The notes under the pieces are model-generated. The model worked only from the letters and a program-made list of their open reading frames with translations. It did no database searches and was not told where the DNA came from. A stretch of DNA of 64,000 nucleotides from Okapia johnstoni (taxonomy: Eukaryota > Chordata > Mammalia > Artiodactyla > Giraffidae): the NCBI GenBank assembly GCA_024291935.2, contig CM044317.1:65028730-65092729 (forward strand). Direction: 5' to 3'. Position 1 is the first letter of the stretch. Every line of letters starts with the position of its first letter. Shown one piece after another: positions 1 to 12,348 of this stretch. Position numbers and translations under genes: made by a program.

Positions 1-927
1 TCCTTTTGGCAGGAACTTCTAATACCATGAAACAGGATGGCTTTCCTAAATACTTCAAGAAACACATTAAGGAACAAGAACTTCAAAAATAAATGCTCTT
101 AGACTCTCTTTGCATGCTAATATCCAAAGTTGTTATGAACAGATCAATGAGCAAATAGAATGGTTAGCATTCTATTTCTAGTTTTACTCTGATTTTTATT
201 TGTCAGTGGCAGTAAAAAGCAATATTTTACTCACTGATCAGGTCATATAATTTTAGAAGATTCTGAAATGCTTTATGAATTTTAAAACATTTGTGTATTT
301 TTATTCTTGAAGAATAATGACTCTAACGAAGGCAGTATATTTATTGTTAAATATTTATTTTCTTCCCTGATGGTCTTCTCAGAGCCTCTAACACCTCAGT
401 GTGCATTGAGACTCTCAACAGAGAGCCAGTAGCTTTTCTTAGGGAAACCTTAAGAAAACGGAATCCCTTTTCCATGAAGTATGTCTTTGGATCAGGTTTT
501 GGTGGAATACACTTTAGGAAGTTAACATGACTAATTGGAAGTATACACTGCATGCTAATGCATGTATGTGTTCAATGTTCTTTCCTATCCAATTCTAATT
601 CTACATGTACAATACACACACACACTTCAATAGTTTATTAACTGTAGGCTGGCAATGACATATTACTGAACATTCAATATGTATTAAAAAGCATTTTTTA
701 AAAACAATTGCTGAGAAAACAATCTCCTTGCTCTAATACTAAGTTTAAATTTTAAAATTGTATTTGTACTTGTTCATAAACATTTTAACAAATGTTCAAC
801 CATAATACATATTTTGTACTTTTTCAACTTTTGTTTAGCATTAAAAATATTTCCCCATTCAACAGTCTATTAATTATTAACATAGTTACACCATAACCCC
901 CCACTTTGCAAAACCAAAACAATTTAC
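1..927 (-). other. Intron 3' of window exon 13 (partial)
   Basis: AT-rich intronic sequence with a short (CA)n run near 617. I see no exon, named repeat or conserved open frame here. Confidence 0.7.
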
Positions 928-1045
928 CATTAGCTTCTTTATGACCTGGTCTCTTTCTGTAAGCATGGCTTTTAATTCTGCAATCATCTGTATATCTTCT
1001 GGTTTTGATTCTCTCATTAGATATTTTTCCTCCATCTCTTCTAGT
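928..1045 (-). CDS. FAM184A: FAM184A window exon 13 (last in the window)
   Basis: 118 nt: one base completing Ser, then 39 codons from LEEMEEKYLMRESKPEDIQM to ERDQVIKKLM. The acceptor is TTTTTAG and the donor GTAAAT. An internal GTCATA after the Gln codon was considered as donor, but the frame and family similarity (ERDQ-V/I-IKKL) continue through it, so the later GTAAAT is preferred. The remaining C-terminal exons, about 130 residues by recollection, lie to the left of position 1. Confidence 0.92.
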
Positions 1046-1202
1046 CTAAAAACAAGAAAACCTTTAGTTCATTGATATGATGCAGACATTATTTTGTAGT
1101 GCCTATATTTTTCAAATTAGTCCAGCTGAACACAGAAAATTTACATAGTCAAATGTTTTTGCTAAAACTTGTAAGCATGACTACCTCAAGAGTTAGTGTT
1201 AT

Positions 1203-1370
1203 TTCATGGAACTCTGTTCAATGTTATGTGACAGCCTGGATGGGGAGGGGAGTTTAGGGGAGAATGAATACATGTATAAGTATGGCTGAGTCCCTTCACT
1301 GTTCTCCTGAAACTATCACAACATTGTTAATTGGCTATACCCCAATACAAAATGAAAAGTTAAAAAAAAG
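1203..1370 (+). mobile_element. L1 3' UTR copy, 5'-truncated
   Basis: Ends in an A-rich tail. It is flanked by AGAGTTAGTGTTAT (1189-1202) and AGAGGTAGTGTTAT (1371-1384), a 14-bp target-site duplication with one mismatch. The body shares GGCTATACCCCAATA and neighbouring sequence with the copy at 13409-13688. Confidence 0.75.
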
Positions 1371-3512
1371 AGAGGTAGTGTTATCAAAGGCTTTTTAAGG
1401 GTAGATGGTGTTATTAGAGACTTTGCAGATTACTTTTGAAGAATTCACTCATTTTTAAGTTATTTAAGTGTACATGGGAATCAGGTGAGGTATGTGCTGT
1501 AGAAGAAATAGTATACTGAATAATACTTAACCTAGCAATGCTGGCTCGATGCTGGACATGTAGGCTTACTATTGAGAGAATTTACCACACATACAACATT
1601 GTGTGATGACATAAGGTTTGGTAACATACATGAAAAAGACAAAAGATACAGAGGAAAGGGGAACAAAGCACACACACATATGACATCATTCTTTCCTGGT
1701 TTATGGGAAATGCAGCTTACAAATTCCATATATCAGCTGGTACATATAAACTGGAAAAAAAATGATTCATTGGATAAAAAGAATTATATTTCCTTCTGGG
1801 CCTGTTCATCTTGCCTTGGAGGAAATGAGAAGGTAACAGAACTAAATGCCACTGAAGATTCTAGAACATAGGTCACTTCTATGAGTAGAGGTGCCACAGA
1901 CCCTGCAGAGTCTAAGGATATAGGACAGGGCACAGTGAAGAGGATGCAAATAGAAACTGCTAGCTTAGTCTGAAAAAAAGCACTCTGAATTTTAGAATAT
2001 TCAAATAATTAGAACAATTTAAAAACTTGTTTTCAAAATATAAAGAATAAACTTAAGCTCAGTAGAATTACAGTTAATGAAGATTCACAGAAAAGTTTAT
2101 TCGTTCAACACTGAGAAAACTTCTAGATGATCTATCCTCCAGGATTTGATATGCCATCCCACCCCCCAACACACACAATACCAGAGGGGTACCAGAATCT
2201 GTACATTTTAGTACTTTCAGTAAACTCCACTAACTCAGCTCAAGTCAAAGACTTGCAGATAACATTTTTGGCTCCCTACCCAGCCCCGTTGCTAAAGTTC
2301 TACTCTGGAAAGTAGGGAAGTATGAGGGGGAGAAGTGTGGAGCTAGGGAGCAACTAAGGATCCACTGGGACTTTGTCAGTCCAATGTGAGGCTAGTTTCA
2401 CTAATTTCACTTCTCTTCTGCTGTGACAAGTCACTGAGCTCATATACAGTAACCTTGCATTTTATCATGATGTGGCATTGTATTGGCAAAGGTTTATATA
2501 TTTTATGGGCAATGGTTTTGAGAAGCTTGAGAAACAGGGGAAAAGGCATTTGTGTTTCACACCAGAGTAGCCACAAGGTGTCACTGGAGTACTTTATCAG
2601 TTAAAAATAAGGTACAAGAATTTTGAGCTGTTTCCTGAGACTGAACAAAAATACCTGGTAATAAATGGTCATTAAAAAAAAAAAAATCTTAATTTAAGGC
2701 CTTATTTTAAACCATTATGTTGATCTTTTTGTACCAGTACAATGAGAAGTCAAGGTAAAGTAAGTCTAAAACAGTCAGTTCTGATCCCTGAACCACTTTT
2801 CTGCACAATAAAGGTCTCTGTACTTAAATTTCAGTGTATGTTTTTGTTTAGTTTTAACATTCTTTACCTACAGAATTATCAGTTAATCTTCTCCACAAAA
2901 TATCTTTACAGCACCAAGATTTTTTTAAAGATACCTGGATATTAAATGGAAAAAATAATTGATTAAATTGAAGAAACATCCATATAAACACAAATGAGAA
3001 AGCATTAAAGGAGAGAACAAGTAATATGATGAAGACTTAATTTGCAAATATATTTCATGAATTACTAGTCTTTCAAACCCCTGATGGGGGGAGCACACTT
3101 GGTACTCTTGCGATATCCACTCAAGTCAACGCCTGTCAACCTCTCCCCTTTCTCAGTCGCCCCACACAGTTCTCTAAGCCAGCTGCTTCCCAAAGACTAG
3201 GGGTGAACAACTAGTAATACAGGAGATGGTTTTTAGTTTGCTCTCCTTCAATTATTCGGATTATGAAGAGAAAAGTCTGTTTGGTTCTGTGTATCTTGAC
3301 TGGCCTTCATAACATAAATGCTTATTACACTGTTTCACAATTCTCAGGCAGGCCTTGGGCATCAGTGCTAGCCAGGATCTAATAACATTGTTGTATTTTC
3401 ACACAAACTATATAATTATAGCTTTACTTCTATTTAGAATAATGAAAAATATTTTTCAGTAGTAATAATGGTTTAACTGTAAAGTTAAAAATTTAACAGG
3501 AAAATCTGATTA

Positions 3513-5150
3513 ATTCAGTTCAGTTGCTCTCAGTCGTGTCCAACTCTTTGCGACCCCATGAATTGCAGCACGCCAGGCCTCCCTGTCCATCACCAACTCC
3601 CGGAGTTTACCTAAACCCATGTCCATCGAGTCAGCGATGCCATCCAACCATCTCATCCTCTGTCGTCCCCTTCTCCTCCTGCCCCCAATCCTTCCCAAAA
3701 TCAGGGTCTTTTCCAATGAGTCAACTCTTCGCATGAGGTGGCCAAAGTATTGGAGTTTCAGCTTCAACATCAGTTCTTCCAATGAACACCCAGGATTGAT
3801 CTCCTTTAGGATGGATTGATTGGATCTCCTTGCAGTCCAAGGGACTCTCAAGAGTCTTCTCCAACACCACAGTTCAAAAGCATCAATTCTGCGGCACTCA
3901 GCTTTCTTCACCGTCTAACTCTCACATCCATACATGACCACTGGAAAAACCATAGCCTTGACTAGATGGACCTTTGTTGGCAAAGTAATGTCTCTGCTTT
4001 TTATATGCTATCTAGGTTGGTCATAACTTTCCTTCCAAGGAGTAAGTGTCTTTTAATTTCATGGCTGCAATCACCATCAGCAGTGATTTTGGAGCCCCAA
4101 AAAATAAAGTCTGACACTGTTTCCACTGTTTCCCCATCTATTTCCCATGAAGTGATGGGACCAGATGCCATGATCTTAGTTTTCTGAATGTTGAGCTTTA
4201 AGCCAACTTTTTCACTCTCCTCTTTCACTTTCATCAAGAGGCTCTTCAGTTCTTCTTCACTTTCTGCCATAAGGGTGGCGTCATCCGCATATCTGAGGTT
4301 ATTGATATTTCTCCCGGCAATCTTGATTCCAGCTTGTGTTTCTTCCAGCCCAGCATTTCTCATGATGTACTCTGCATATAAGTTAAATAAGCAGGGTGAC
4401 AATATACAGCCTTGACGTACTCCTTTTCCTATTTGGAACCAGTCTGTTGTTCCATGTCCAGTTCTAACTGTTGCTTCCTGACCTGTATACAGGTTTCTCA
4501 AGAGACAGGTCAGATGGTCTGGTATTCCCATCTCTTTCAGAATTTTCCACAGTTTATTGTGATCCACACAGTCAAAGGCTTTGGCATAGTCAATAAAGCA
4601 GAAATAGATGTTTTTCTGGAACTCTCTTGCTTTTTCGATGATCCAGCGGATGTTGGCAATTTGATCTCTGGTTCCTCTGCCTTTTCTAAAACCAGCTTGA
4701 ACATCTGGAAGTTCGCGGTTCACGTATTGTTGAAGCCTGGCTTGGAGAATCTTGAGCATTACTTTACTAGTGTGTGAGATGAGTGCAATTGTGCCATAGT
4801 TTGAACATTCTTTGACATTGCCTTTCTTTGTGATTGGAATGAAAACTGACCTTTTCCAGTCCTGTGGCCACTGCTGAGTTTTCCAAATTTGCTGGCATAT
4901 CAAGTGCAGCACTTACACAGCATCATCTTTCAGGATTTGAAATAGCTCAACTGGAATTCCATCACCCCCACTAGCTTTGTTCGTAGTGATGCTTTCTAAG
5001 GCCCACTTGACTTCACATTCCAGGATGTCTGGCTCTAGGTGAGTGATCACAGCATTGTGATTATCTGGGTCGTGAATATCTTTTTTGTACAGTTCTTCTG
5101 TGTATTCTTGCCACCTCTTCTTAATATCTTCTGCTTCTGTTAGGTCCATA
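3513..5150 (-). mobile_element. BovB (RTE LINE), 5'-truncated, reverse transcriptase part, inactivated
   Basis: The longest BovB copy here, about 1.64 kb of the 3' half. The minus-strand reading shows reverse-transcriptase motifs (FIDYAKAFDCVDH, NLRYADD) and the typical C-terminal R-rich stretch. It is broken by a TAA at 4910-4912, a one-base loss near 4001 that shifts the frame, and a Trp-to-stop change just before the C-terminal 133-codon frame. The 3' end has the short TTCAGT-type repeat typical of BovB instead of poly(A). Target-site duplication is not convincing. Confidence 0.92.
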
Positions 5151-5894
5151 ATGAGTCAATTAAAAATATTAAGAAAATAGTATCATAGGTGGACAGAAAT
5201 GACCAAACTCCCAAAGGCTTTACAGGAAAGATGAAAGCCTAGCAAACACTGCCTTGAGGGAACCATGCAAGTACATATAGCCTTTTACTCAAAATACAGA
5301 TTCCCATTAGAAGTAATACAAAGAGTGAACAGACAGAAGTAGAACATATAAAATTATTAATTAGGGTCACTAGGCATACATGCCCTTTTATTTTTTTCAC
5401 TCTGAGAGTATATAGGTCAGTGTCTATGGTTCCTGGACAACACTAACCAAAAATATGACTGTTTAAAAAGCTGCATAAAATTTTTCCAAGTTGACAGTCC
5501 TTCCATGTTTTTAAAATAACTGACCAAAAAAAAAAAATCAGTAAGTTGAGCTTTTAGAGCCAAACAACAATAGTCACATATGTATTTTAGAATTTTAACT
5601 GTATAAGACGAAAGAACTCTAATATACCACCTTTCTCCTATAGCCTTAAGGAAAGGAAATAGAGTAATTCAAGCAGTATAACATTAAACTTTTCTTTTCA
5701 CAAAAATTACCGGCACAGACTCAACCTTGTGATAACAGAACCACCTACATCCTGACCTCACAAAGATTATGAAAATGACTTTACGGCAATTTAAAAATCA
5801 AACAACAATGAACTATTAGGGTATTATATTAAAAACTCAAACAACTTTTAAAGAGTAAGTAATTCTAATGTGGTGGAGAATTTATTTTTAATTA

Positions 5895-6108
5895 GGGATT
5901 ATTGACACAGTGATAAAGAATCCGCCTGCCCTTGCAGGAGAAGCAAGAAACAGGTTCGATCCCTGGGTCGGGAAGATCCCTGTAGAAGGAAATGGCAACC
6001 CACTCCAGTATTTTTGCCTGGAGAATCCATGGATAGAAGAGCCTATGGGGCTACAGTCCAAGGGGTCACAAAGAGTCAGGCACAACTGAGCACAACACAG
6101 CACAAACC
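5895..6108 (+). mobile_element. Bov-tA SINE
   Basis: tRNA-like head with a B-box-like GGTTCGATCCCTGGG, followed by the BovB-derived body (GGCAACCCACTCCAGTA) and a tail of CACAAC units. It sits directly 5' of the BovB piece at 6120-6727. Confidence 0.88.
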
Positions 6109-6119
6109 TACCTAAAGTC

Positions 6120-6727
6120 CAAGTACAGAAACAGTGACAGACTTTATTTTTCTGGGCTCCAAAATCACTGCAGATGGTGACTGCAGCCATGAAATTAAAA
6201 GATGCTTGCTCCTTGGATGGAAAGTTATGACCAACCTAGACAGCATATTAAAAAGCAGAGACATTACTTTGCCAACAAAGGTCCGTATAGTCAAGGCTAT
6301 GGTGTTTCTAGTAGTCATGTATGGATGTGAGAGTTGGACTATAAAGAAAGCTGAGTGCCAAAGAATTGATGCTTTTGAACTGTGGTGTTGGAGAAGACTC
6401 TTGAGAGTCCCTTGGACTGCAAGGAGATCCAACCAGTCCATCCTAAAGGAGATCAGTCCTGGGTGTTCATTGCAAGGACTGATGTGGAAGCTGAAACTCC
6501 AATACTTTGACTACCTGATGCAAAGAACTGACTCATTTGAAAAGACCCTGATGCTGGGGAAGATTGAAGGCAGGAGGAGAAGGGGACGACAGAGGATGAG
6601 ATGGTTGGATAGCATCACCGACTCAATGGACATGAGTTTGAGTAAACTCCGGGAGTTGGGAGGCCGGGTGTGCTGCAGTTCACGGAGTTGCAAAGAGTAG
6701 GACATGACTGAGCGACTGAACTGAACA
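6120..6727 (+). mobile_element. BovB 3' end, 5'-truncated
   Basis: About 600 bp of BovB with an open frame of 188 codons (6134-6700) for the region after the reverse-transcriptase core (GSKITADGDCSHEIKR ... [14 protein letters not shown]). It ends ACTGAGCGACTGAACTGAAC. It is oppositely oriented to the BovB at 3513-5150. Confidence 0.9.
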
Positions 6728-6779
6728 GAAACTCAGTGTTTCCCCCAAGAAGAAATTATCTTTTGCCTTCAGTACAGTG

Positions 6780-7000
6780 CTACAGTGCTAAGTTGCTTCA
6801 GTCATGTCCAACTCTTTGTGATCCGATAGACTGTAGCCTGCCCAGCTCCTCCGACTATGGCATTTTTCAGGCTAGAATACTGGAAAGGTTTGCCATGCTC
6901 TCTTTCGGGGGATTTTCCCAACCCAGGGATAGGACCTGTGCCTCTTAGGTCTCCTGCATTGGCAGGCGGTTCTTTACCACTAGTGCCACCTGGGAAGCCC
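6780..7000 (-). mobile_element. Bov-tA SINE
   Basis: Complete minus-strand element flanked by the exact direct repeat TCAGTACAGTG (6769-6779 and 7001-7011). It is diverged from consensus, so an older insertion. Confidence 0.88.
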
Positions 7001-7754
7001 TCAGTACAGTGAGAAGGTACGGTAAAATAACCTAAACAACAATCATCTCTGAGGCAAATCACCTTTTTTGCATAATATAGATCTGCCATGACTCCAAGTT
7101 CTGTGTGTATTTACATTTAGCTCAAACACAATTCTTTAAAAAACAGCCCATTCTGTCATTTGTTTCTAAAACAAAAACCATGACATATTTCTTAGATACA
7201 ATGTTTTTACTAAGATACTATACCTTTAAAAAAATAAACAGTTTCTACAGAATATCTAAAAACCTAAGTAGGCTTTAACACCCAGCACTAGAGAAGATTG
7301 CTGTTAATCATTTGTAACAGATACAGAAGTCTTATCACCATTTCTACAATGTTCCCTAGGTGCCCTCCTTTAAATTTCTGTCCCCATTTCATTTTCCTGG
7401 AGTCCAAACAAGGGCTTGGGACAAGAACAGAAACAAGAAATGTCCAGCTGCTTCAGAGGCCCCTCAGCTCACAGTTGCAACCTTGCAGGTGGTCCCTCCA
7501 CTATACCCACTGCCGAGAATCCACAGGGCTTTCCTGATTTTGAAGCTTTCAAGTCAGCATGTAGTTGACTAGAAACTTTAATAGGGTGCCCTTAGTTCTC
7601 TGAAACAGGCTGCAAGTAGTCCAAAAGTTGTTCTCCTCAGTTCCTTAAACCAAGATGGACCCTCCCTGCATTCCACCTCTGTCTAAATCCATTCAGCAGA
7701 TCCTAGCAGGCTGCATTTGAGGATAGGGGTCAGAAATAGCCAACTGTCTAAAAT

Positions 7755-7925
7755 TCTTCTTTTCAAGATGGAAGCCACTAGCCCATATGTGGCTATTAAC
7801 ATTTATATTAGTTAAAATTAAATGAAGTTAAAAATTCAGTTCCTTGGTTTCACCAGCCACTGTCTGAAGTGCTCAATACTCTTTGTGTCTAACAGCTATT
7901 ATACTGGACATTTTTGTTGTTACAG
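7755..7925. mobile_element. hAT-type non-autonomous DNA transposon remnant
   Basis: Contains the TAGCCCATATGTGGCTATT core and the pattern AAATTAAATGAAGTTAAAAATTC, typical of mammalian MER elements of the hAT-Charlie group. Exact subfamily not assigned. Confidence 0.6.
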
Positions 7926-9949
7926 AATAATCTGTTAAGACGTTGCTGGTCTAAATACATTTGTATGTGTGTTTGTTTTTAACTAAATGAGTAGATACCT
8001 AAAACTAGAGGCTAATTTCATGATGATAGCAGGTGAAAAAAGAAATATGGTTTGTTTAGCGTAGACCTAGTTGAAGCAGAAAAAAATGGTAGATCTAGAA
8101 AATCTGATAAAATACTTGACTTATGAGTAATACTAATTCTTTGATTAAAACTGAATATTAAACTAAATTATTTACTATCTACTGAAAATTTATAATGTTC
8201 AAAACCATAAAAAACAGAACAAAGTAAAAACGATATAACCTTTACTCTTTGTAAATTAACATTCCTAAGGAGACAGGACACTCGGACAGACAGAGGTTAT
8301 TATTACTGTGAGCATGTTTTTTCAGAGTATGAAGTGGGAGATTTTGCAGTCTCTGCCTGATAAATAACACAGAGGTCAGAGGAAGGGAAAGCCCAGCACT
8401 GGGGTTTACTGTAACTCATTTCTGCAAAATGCCTAAGGATATGAGCTCTTCTACACAGCAGGTATCTGAGCTCTTAACTGCGGCTTGAAAGGATTTAAAA
8501 AGTACCTCCAGCAACCACAAACACCAAAAACCACTATGACTGAGGAAATTATTTCATGAGTCTCTACCATTTCAATGGTAACTTTATGAAGTAGTAAATA
8601 TTATAGGGAATCCTCAAAATTTTTACTTGTAAAATATTCACTGAGTGCCTACTGATGGGAAGATTCTGTGTAGGTCCATCAGAAAGAGCACCTTACCTCA
8701 GAGGCCACTGAAGTAACTGCCAATGACCGGGGTGGGGGTCAGGGGTGGTGGGGGCTGTTTTCTGTATCAGCTGTAGTGAAAGTGGGCATATATGGTACAT
8801 ATGTAACAATATTTACTGTGAGACTTAACTGGTTAGATGCAGGAAGTGAGAGATGACTGGAAGAAGGTAATAGGTAGGAATGACATAGAAGGTTATTCTA
8901 GACTGTAGAGGACAACACAGGAGACTCTTAGAAGGAAACTGAGAGGGTCAGTGCGGCTGACACCCAAGTGGCAGACAGGGAACACGGATGGCTGTGGGAT
9001 GAGGCAGGAGAAGGCACACCGGGGCCAGAAGTTTGACTTTGAGGGTAATGGAATTAAGTCACTATTTTGACTTTATCAAAGTATGTGGAAATACTTACAT
9101 TTTTTAAAGAATTCTTTTTAATTGATTGGAAAAAGAGAGACTGAAGGTGAATAAGCCATATGATGCAGCTCAGAGTAAATTATTTCTGAGATAACTTAAA
9201 TTGGACCACAGTTTAGGCCACAGAGATGGAGTGAATGCCAGGTGCATTGGCTACAGAAGTTTATAAATAAGTGTGAAAAAGAGAGGGGCAAGTAAGTTTA
9301 AAAAAACACACAACAAAACATAAACCAGTAATTAGAACTTTGGGCTTTAACTATACAGGAGCCACTGTGTATAAGTAGTAATTTTGTAATATTTTACCTT
9401 TATTGATTTTTAAAATCATAAAACAATCAAATGCTTGTTGTAGGAATTCAAACAATGTGTAAACAGAGTAATACAAAATAAGACGGAACTTTTTGCTCTT
9501 CTCCATCCCCAATATCTCCTAATCTAGTTCTTACAAGGAATCACTACCATTAAGAGGCACATTTGTTTCTTTAAGATATTTTAGTACTTTTGCAAAATAT
9601 GTATTATTAATATATATAGGGTCATAATAATCCCACTGGTCACAATATGGATATCCTTTGAGTTTTCACCATGGCATGATAGTTCATGATCCCTGAGGGA
9701 CAGTCTTTGGACAAGTATTGTCCTTGTACAATTGTAGCAGCAGCAGCTGATTAAACATATTCATTCAACTGCCTTCTTCTAATTAAATAATATATGACAT
9801 TGCAATTACCATCTGTAATATGGCATTAAGTTTTCTCTTTAACATATCACTTAATTCAATTCAAGACTAGCTAACCTGAGGTGAGACACAGTGCTTCTCA
9901 ATTTATTTATTCTCCACATGTGAATTTTCTTTAACATAAGGTGACTTAC

Positions 9950-10096
9950 GACACTTGTAAAGCTGCATTTACTTCCTTGAGTAGCTCGTTAGTCTTATTA
10001 AAATCTGCCCGCATGATATTTTTCTCTCTGAGGTGGTCTGCTGTCATGACATCCAGCTCTTTTTCAAGTCTCTTGTTTAAATCTTGTTCATGCAAC
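9950..10096 (-). CDS. FAM184A: FAM184A window exon 12
   Basis: 147 nt: one base completing Arg, 48 codons, and TC of a Ser codon. It begins LHEQDLNKRLEKELDVMTAD and ends KEVNAALQV(S). The acceptor is TTAAACAG and the donor GTAAGT. It lies 603 bp from exon 11 and 8.9 kb from exon 13. Confidence 0.94.
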
Positions 10097-10699
10097 CTGT
10101 TTAATTTATTTTTAGTTAAGAGAATGTTATACTGAAGTCAAGCTTTCAAAACTTTCTACATTCTACCAGATTTGAAATGGTTTCTAGGTATAATATACAG
10201 AAAATTAGACAATCATTGGCAACAGTCTAAAGTAAAGTACTTACTTTGCTCTAATATTCTAGCTTGTTAAAGTTGTCTCCTTTAATGCTTTTTTTTTTTT
10301 AATAAAATTTATTTATTTTAGTTGGGGACTAATTACTTTACAATATTGTAGTAGTTTTCACCACACACTGACACGAATCAACCATGGGTCCACATGTGTT
10401 CCCCATCCTGAACCCCCCTCCCACCTCCCCCCACACTTAATGCTTTTTTAAATTACATTTTTTAAAGATTTTAGTTACTTATATACAATTTGAAAAGTTA
10501 GTAAATGCATATACATCATTCAAAATATAAACACTTCTTCCACAGTCAAATTATAACATAGTCAACAAAGTAAAAACTGGTCTTCAGTATCTTACTGGAA
10601 GGCTATCTAGTCATGAAAATAGGCATGTATTGTTAAATACCATTGCAATAGTCTTTGAGGCAACACTGCAAATTCCTTCTGCAGTAATTAATGGCATAC
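10097..10699 (-). other. Intron between window exons 11 and 12
   Basis: 603-bp intron carrying a truncated L1 3' end (10295-10436). The rest is plain AT-rich sequence. Confidence 0.8.
10295..10436 (-). mobile_element. Ruminant L1 3' end, truncated
   Basis: T-rich start (a poly(A) tail in reverse) followed by the L1 3' UTR motif TACAATATTGTAGTAG. Flanked by the exact 13-bp duplication TTAATGCTTTTTT (10282-10294 and 10437-10449). Confidence 0.82.
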
Positions 10700-10884
10700 C
10701 TCATCTGTTGGTTGGATTCACTTCGTATTCTGAGAATTTCTTTTCCCTTAAATTCCAATTCTTTGGTCAGGGCATTTATATTTTCATGAAGGTGCTGCAC
10801 CTCCTTATCCAAGTCTGAGATGTGACGCTCTCTGTGTCTTACTTCATCTTGTAGATCTGTTATTCTGCACATGTGCTCCTTACC
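10700..10884 (-). CDS. FAM184A: FAM184A window exon 11
   Basis: 185 nt: 61 codons plus AG of an Arg codon. It begins GKEHMCRITDLQDEVRHRER and ends RIRSESNQQM(R). It contains ENINALTKELEFKGKEILRI, a strongly conserved family stretch as I remember it. The acceptor is TTTTCCAG and the donor GTATGC. The open frame continues a few codons into the intron, which is not meaningful. Confidence 0.95.
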
Positions 10885-11074
10885 CTGGAAAATAAATACC
10901 TATTCACTTTCTCTGTTTAAGGGGAAGGAAATGACATATTGGAATGTCAAATGTAACAAATTTGACATTGTTTCAAAAACAAACTGCTGAAACCAGGAAA
11001 CCTCTATTCTCACATATATAAAGAAGTGTTTATATAGATTCAGCTTCAGTAATTTCAGGGCCACAAGGGACTCG

Positions 11075-11205
11075 TAAGACCATATAAACACATCTCCCTC
11101 ATTTTACTGATTAAGAAAACAATACCAGAGAGAGGATTTGTCCAAGGATGACTTATAATCAGTGGCAGAGCTGAGATTAGAACACAGGGCTCTTATGTAC
11201 TCAGA
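11075..11205 (-). mobile_element. MIR SINE fragment
   Basis: Matches the MIR core in reverse: CATTTTACTGATTAAGAAAAC and AGTGGCAGAGCTGAGATTAG. An ancient mammalian SINE. Confidence 0.7.
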
Positions 11206-11744
11206 AAGTTATGTGGTCTTGAAGTAAAATGCTGGGACCATTGTCCTTTAATTTAAAAAGTACCAGCCTCTAATGAAGACCATCCCCAAACACACACATC
11301 CTGTTGCTTAGAAGACTTTGTCTGCTTCATGCTGGTCAAGCAGTTATCTTGTCTGACACATAAGCTCCCTTCCATCTTTCTAGAAGTCACTGCTTTCGGC
11401 AAATTCTGCAGACCTAGACATTGTCAATTCCAGCAGCAGTCTAGCTGAAGAGAACAGAACTTACCTCTGTGGTTATAAGGTAGTTCATTTAAAGCTTTCT
11501 AGTAATGAAGAAAAATTTGAGCTGATCATTTAACATATTTGAAGAACAAAGTGAAAGTCATTAGTAATAAACTGATAAAGAATGGCCTTCATTGTACTAT
11601 GGCTAGAAATCCATTTCATCCAGACATATATTCAGGATACAAACTATCTAATTAAAAACAGTACTTACGAGAAAAATTTAAAGTGTGAACGGAAGCTGTG
11701 CTAGTGATATGGAAATACAAATTATCTTTTTTCTTCCTGAGGAC

Positions 11745-11955
11745 CTGCTATTTCTATGGCTATGCTATCTGACATGGCTATTTATATTCAAGTTTAAACT
11801 GACTGAAATCAATTAAATAAATTAATAAGAACTAATTAAAAAATCAGGTCCTTGGTTACACTAGACATGTTTGGCTAGTGACTACCTTAGGACAGACATA
11901 TTAAAACAACAGGTACCTCATCATGGCAAGTTCCACTGGACACTGCTGTTTTATA
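11745..11955. mobile_element. hAT-type non-autonomous DNA transposon remnant
   Basis: Degenerate copy with GACATGGCTATTTATATTCA at the left and TGTTTGGCTAGTGACTACC towards the right, resembling the element at 7755-7925. Confidence 0.5.
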
Positions 11956-12220
11956 GTATTCTGTTTTCACTCTGTATTATTCACATTTCATTGTTTATTC
12001 AAAATGCAAATAAAATTCAAAATATTCAATTGAAGGTCATAAACTGACCATTACACTAAAGTCAAATTACCTATTTCTATTTAAAAATAACTCTTTAATA
12101 TAGACAGTAAATAATTCCTGGTGAAATACTAGTTATTACAAAATGATTTTCATAAAATTGTGAACATTTTCAAATCTGTTCACATTTAAGAGGTCATCAC
12201 AGAACACAATGCTCTTTTAC

Positions 12221-12348
12221 CTGTCTTCTGCTGATGTCTATGCTTCGCTCTAATTCCATTTTAGCAGCTGCCAATTCTTGATGATGATTATGCCTTAACA
12301 AATCAATTGCAGCTGCATGTTGCTGGTTTAGTTCAGAGCGTAAGGAAG
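12221..12348 (-). CDS. FAM184A: FAM184A window exon 10
   Basis: 128 nt: two bases completing Ala, then 42 codons from SLRSELNQQHAAAIDLLRHN to RSIDISRRQ. The His-rich LLRHNHHQELAAAK stretch is distinctive. The acceptor is ATTCCAG and the donor GTAAAA, in phase 0. Confidence 0.94.

Larger units (their letters stand above)
1046..9949 (-). other. Intron between window exons 12 and 13 (8.9 kb)
   Basis: Holds an L1 3' end (1203-1370), a long minus-strand BovB (3513-5150), a SINE plus a plus-strand BovB (5895-6727), a SINE (6780-7000) and a hAT remnant (7755-7925). Stretches 1385-3510 and 5151-5890 show nothing I can name. A run around 8800-9060 looks like an old, unclassified interspersed repeat. 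The stretch 9380-9620 resembles an old L1 3' region, but weakly. Confidence 0.7.
10885..12220 (-). other. Intron between window exons 10 and 11
   Basis: 1.3-kb intron with a MIR fragment (11075-11205) and a hAT-type remnant (11745-11955). Nothing else is recognised. Confidence 0.75.

Noticed and set aside
5895..6108. tRNA gene, because of the GGTTCGATCCC box in SINEs
   Set aside because: The box belongs to the tRNA-derived head of Bov-tA/CHR SINEs. No complete cloverleaf or anticodon stem can be drawn here or at the other SINEs.
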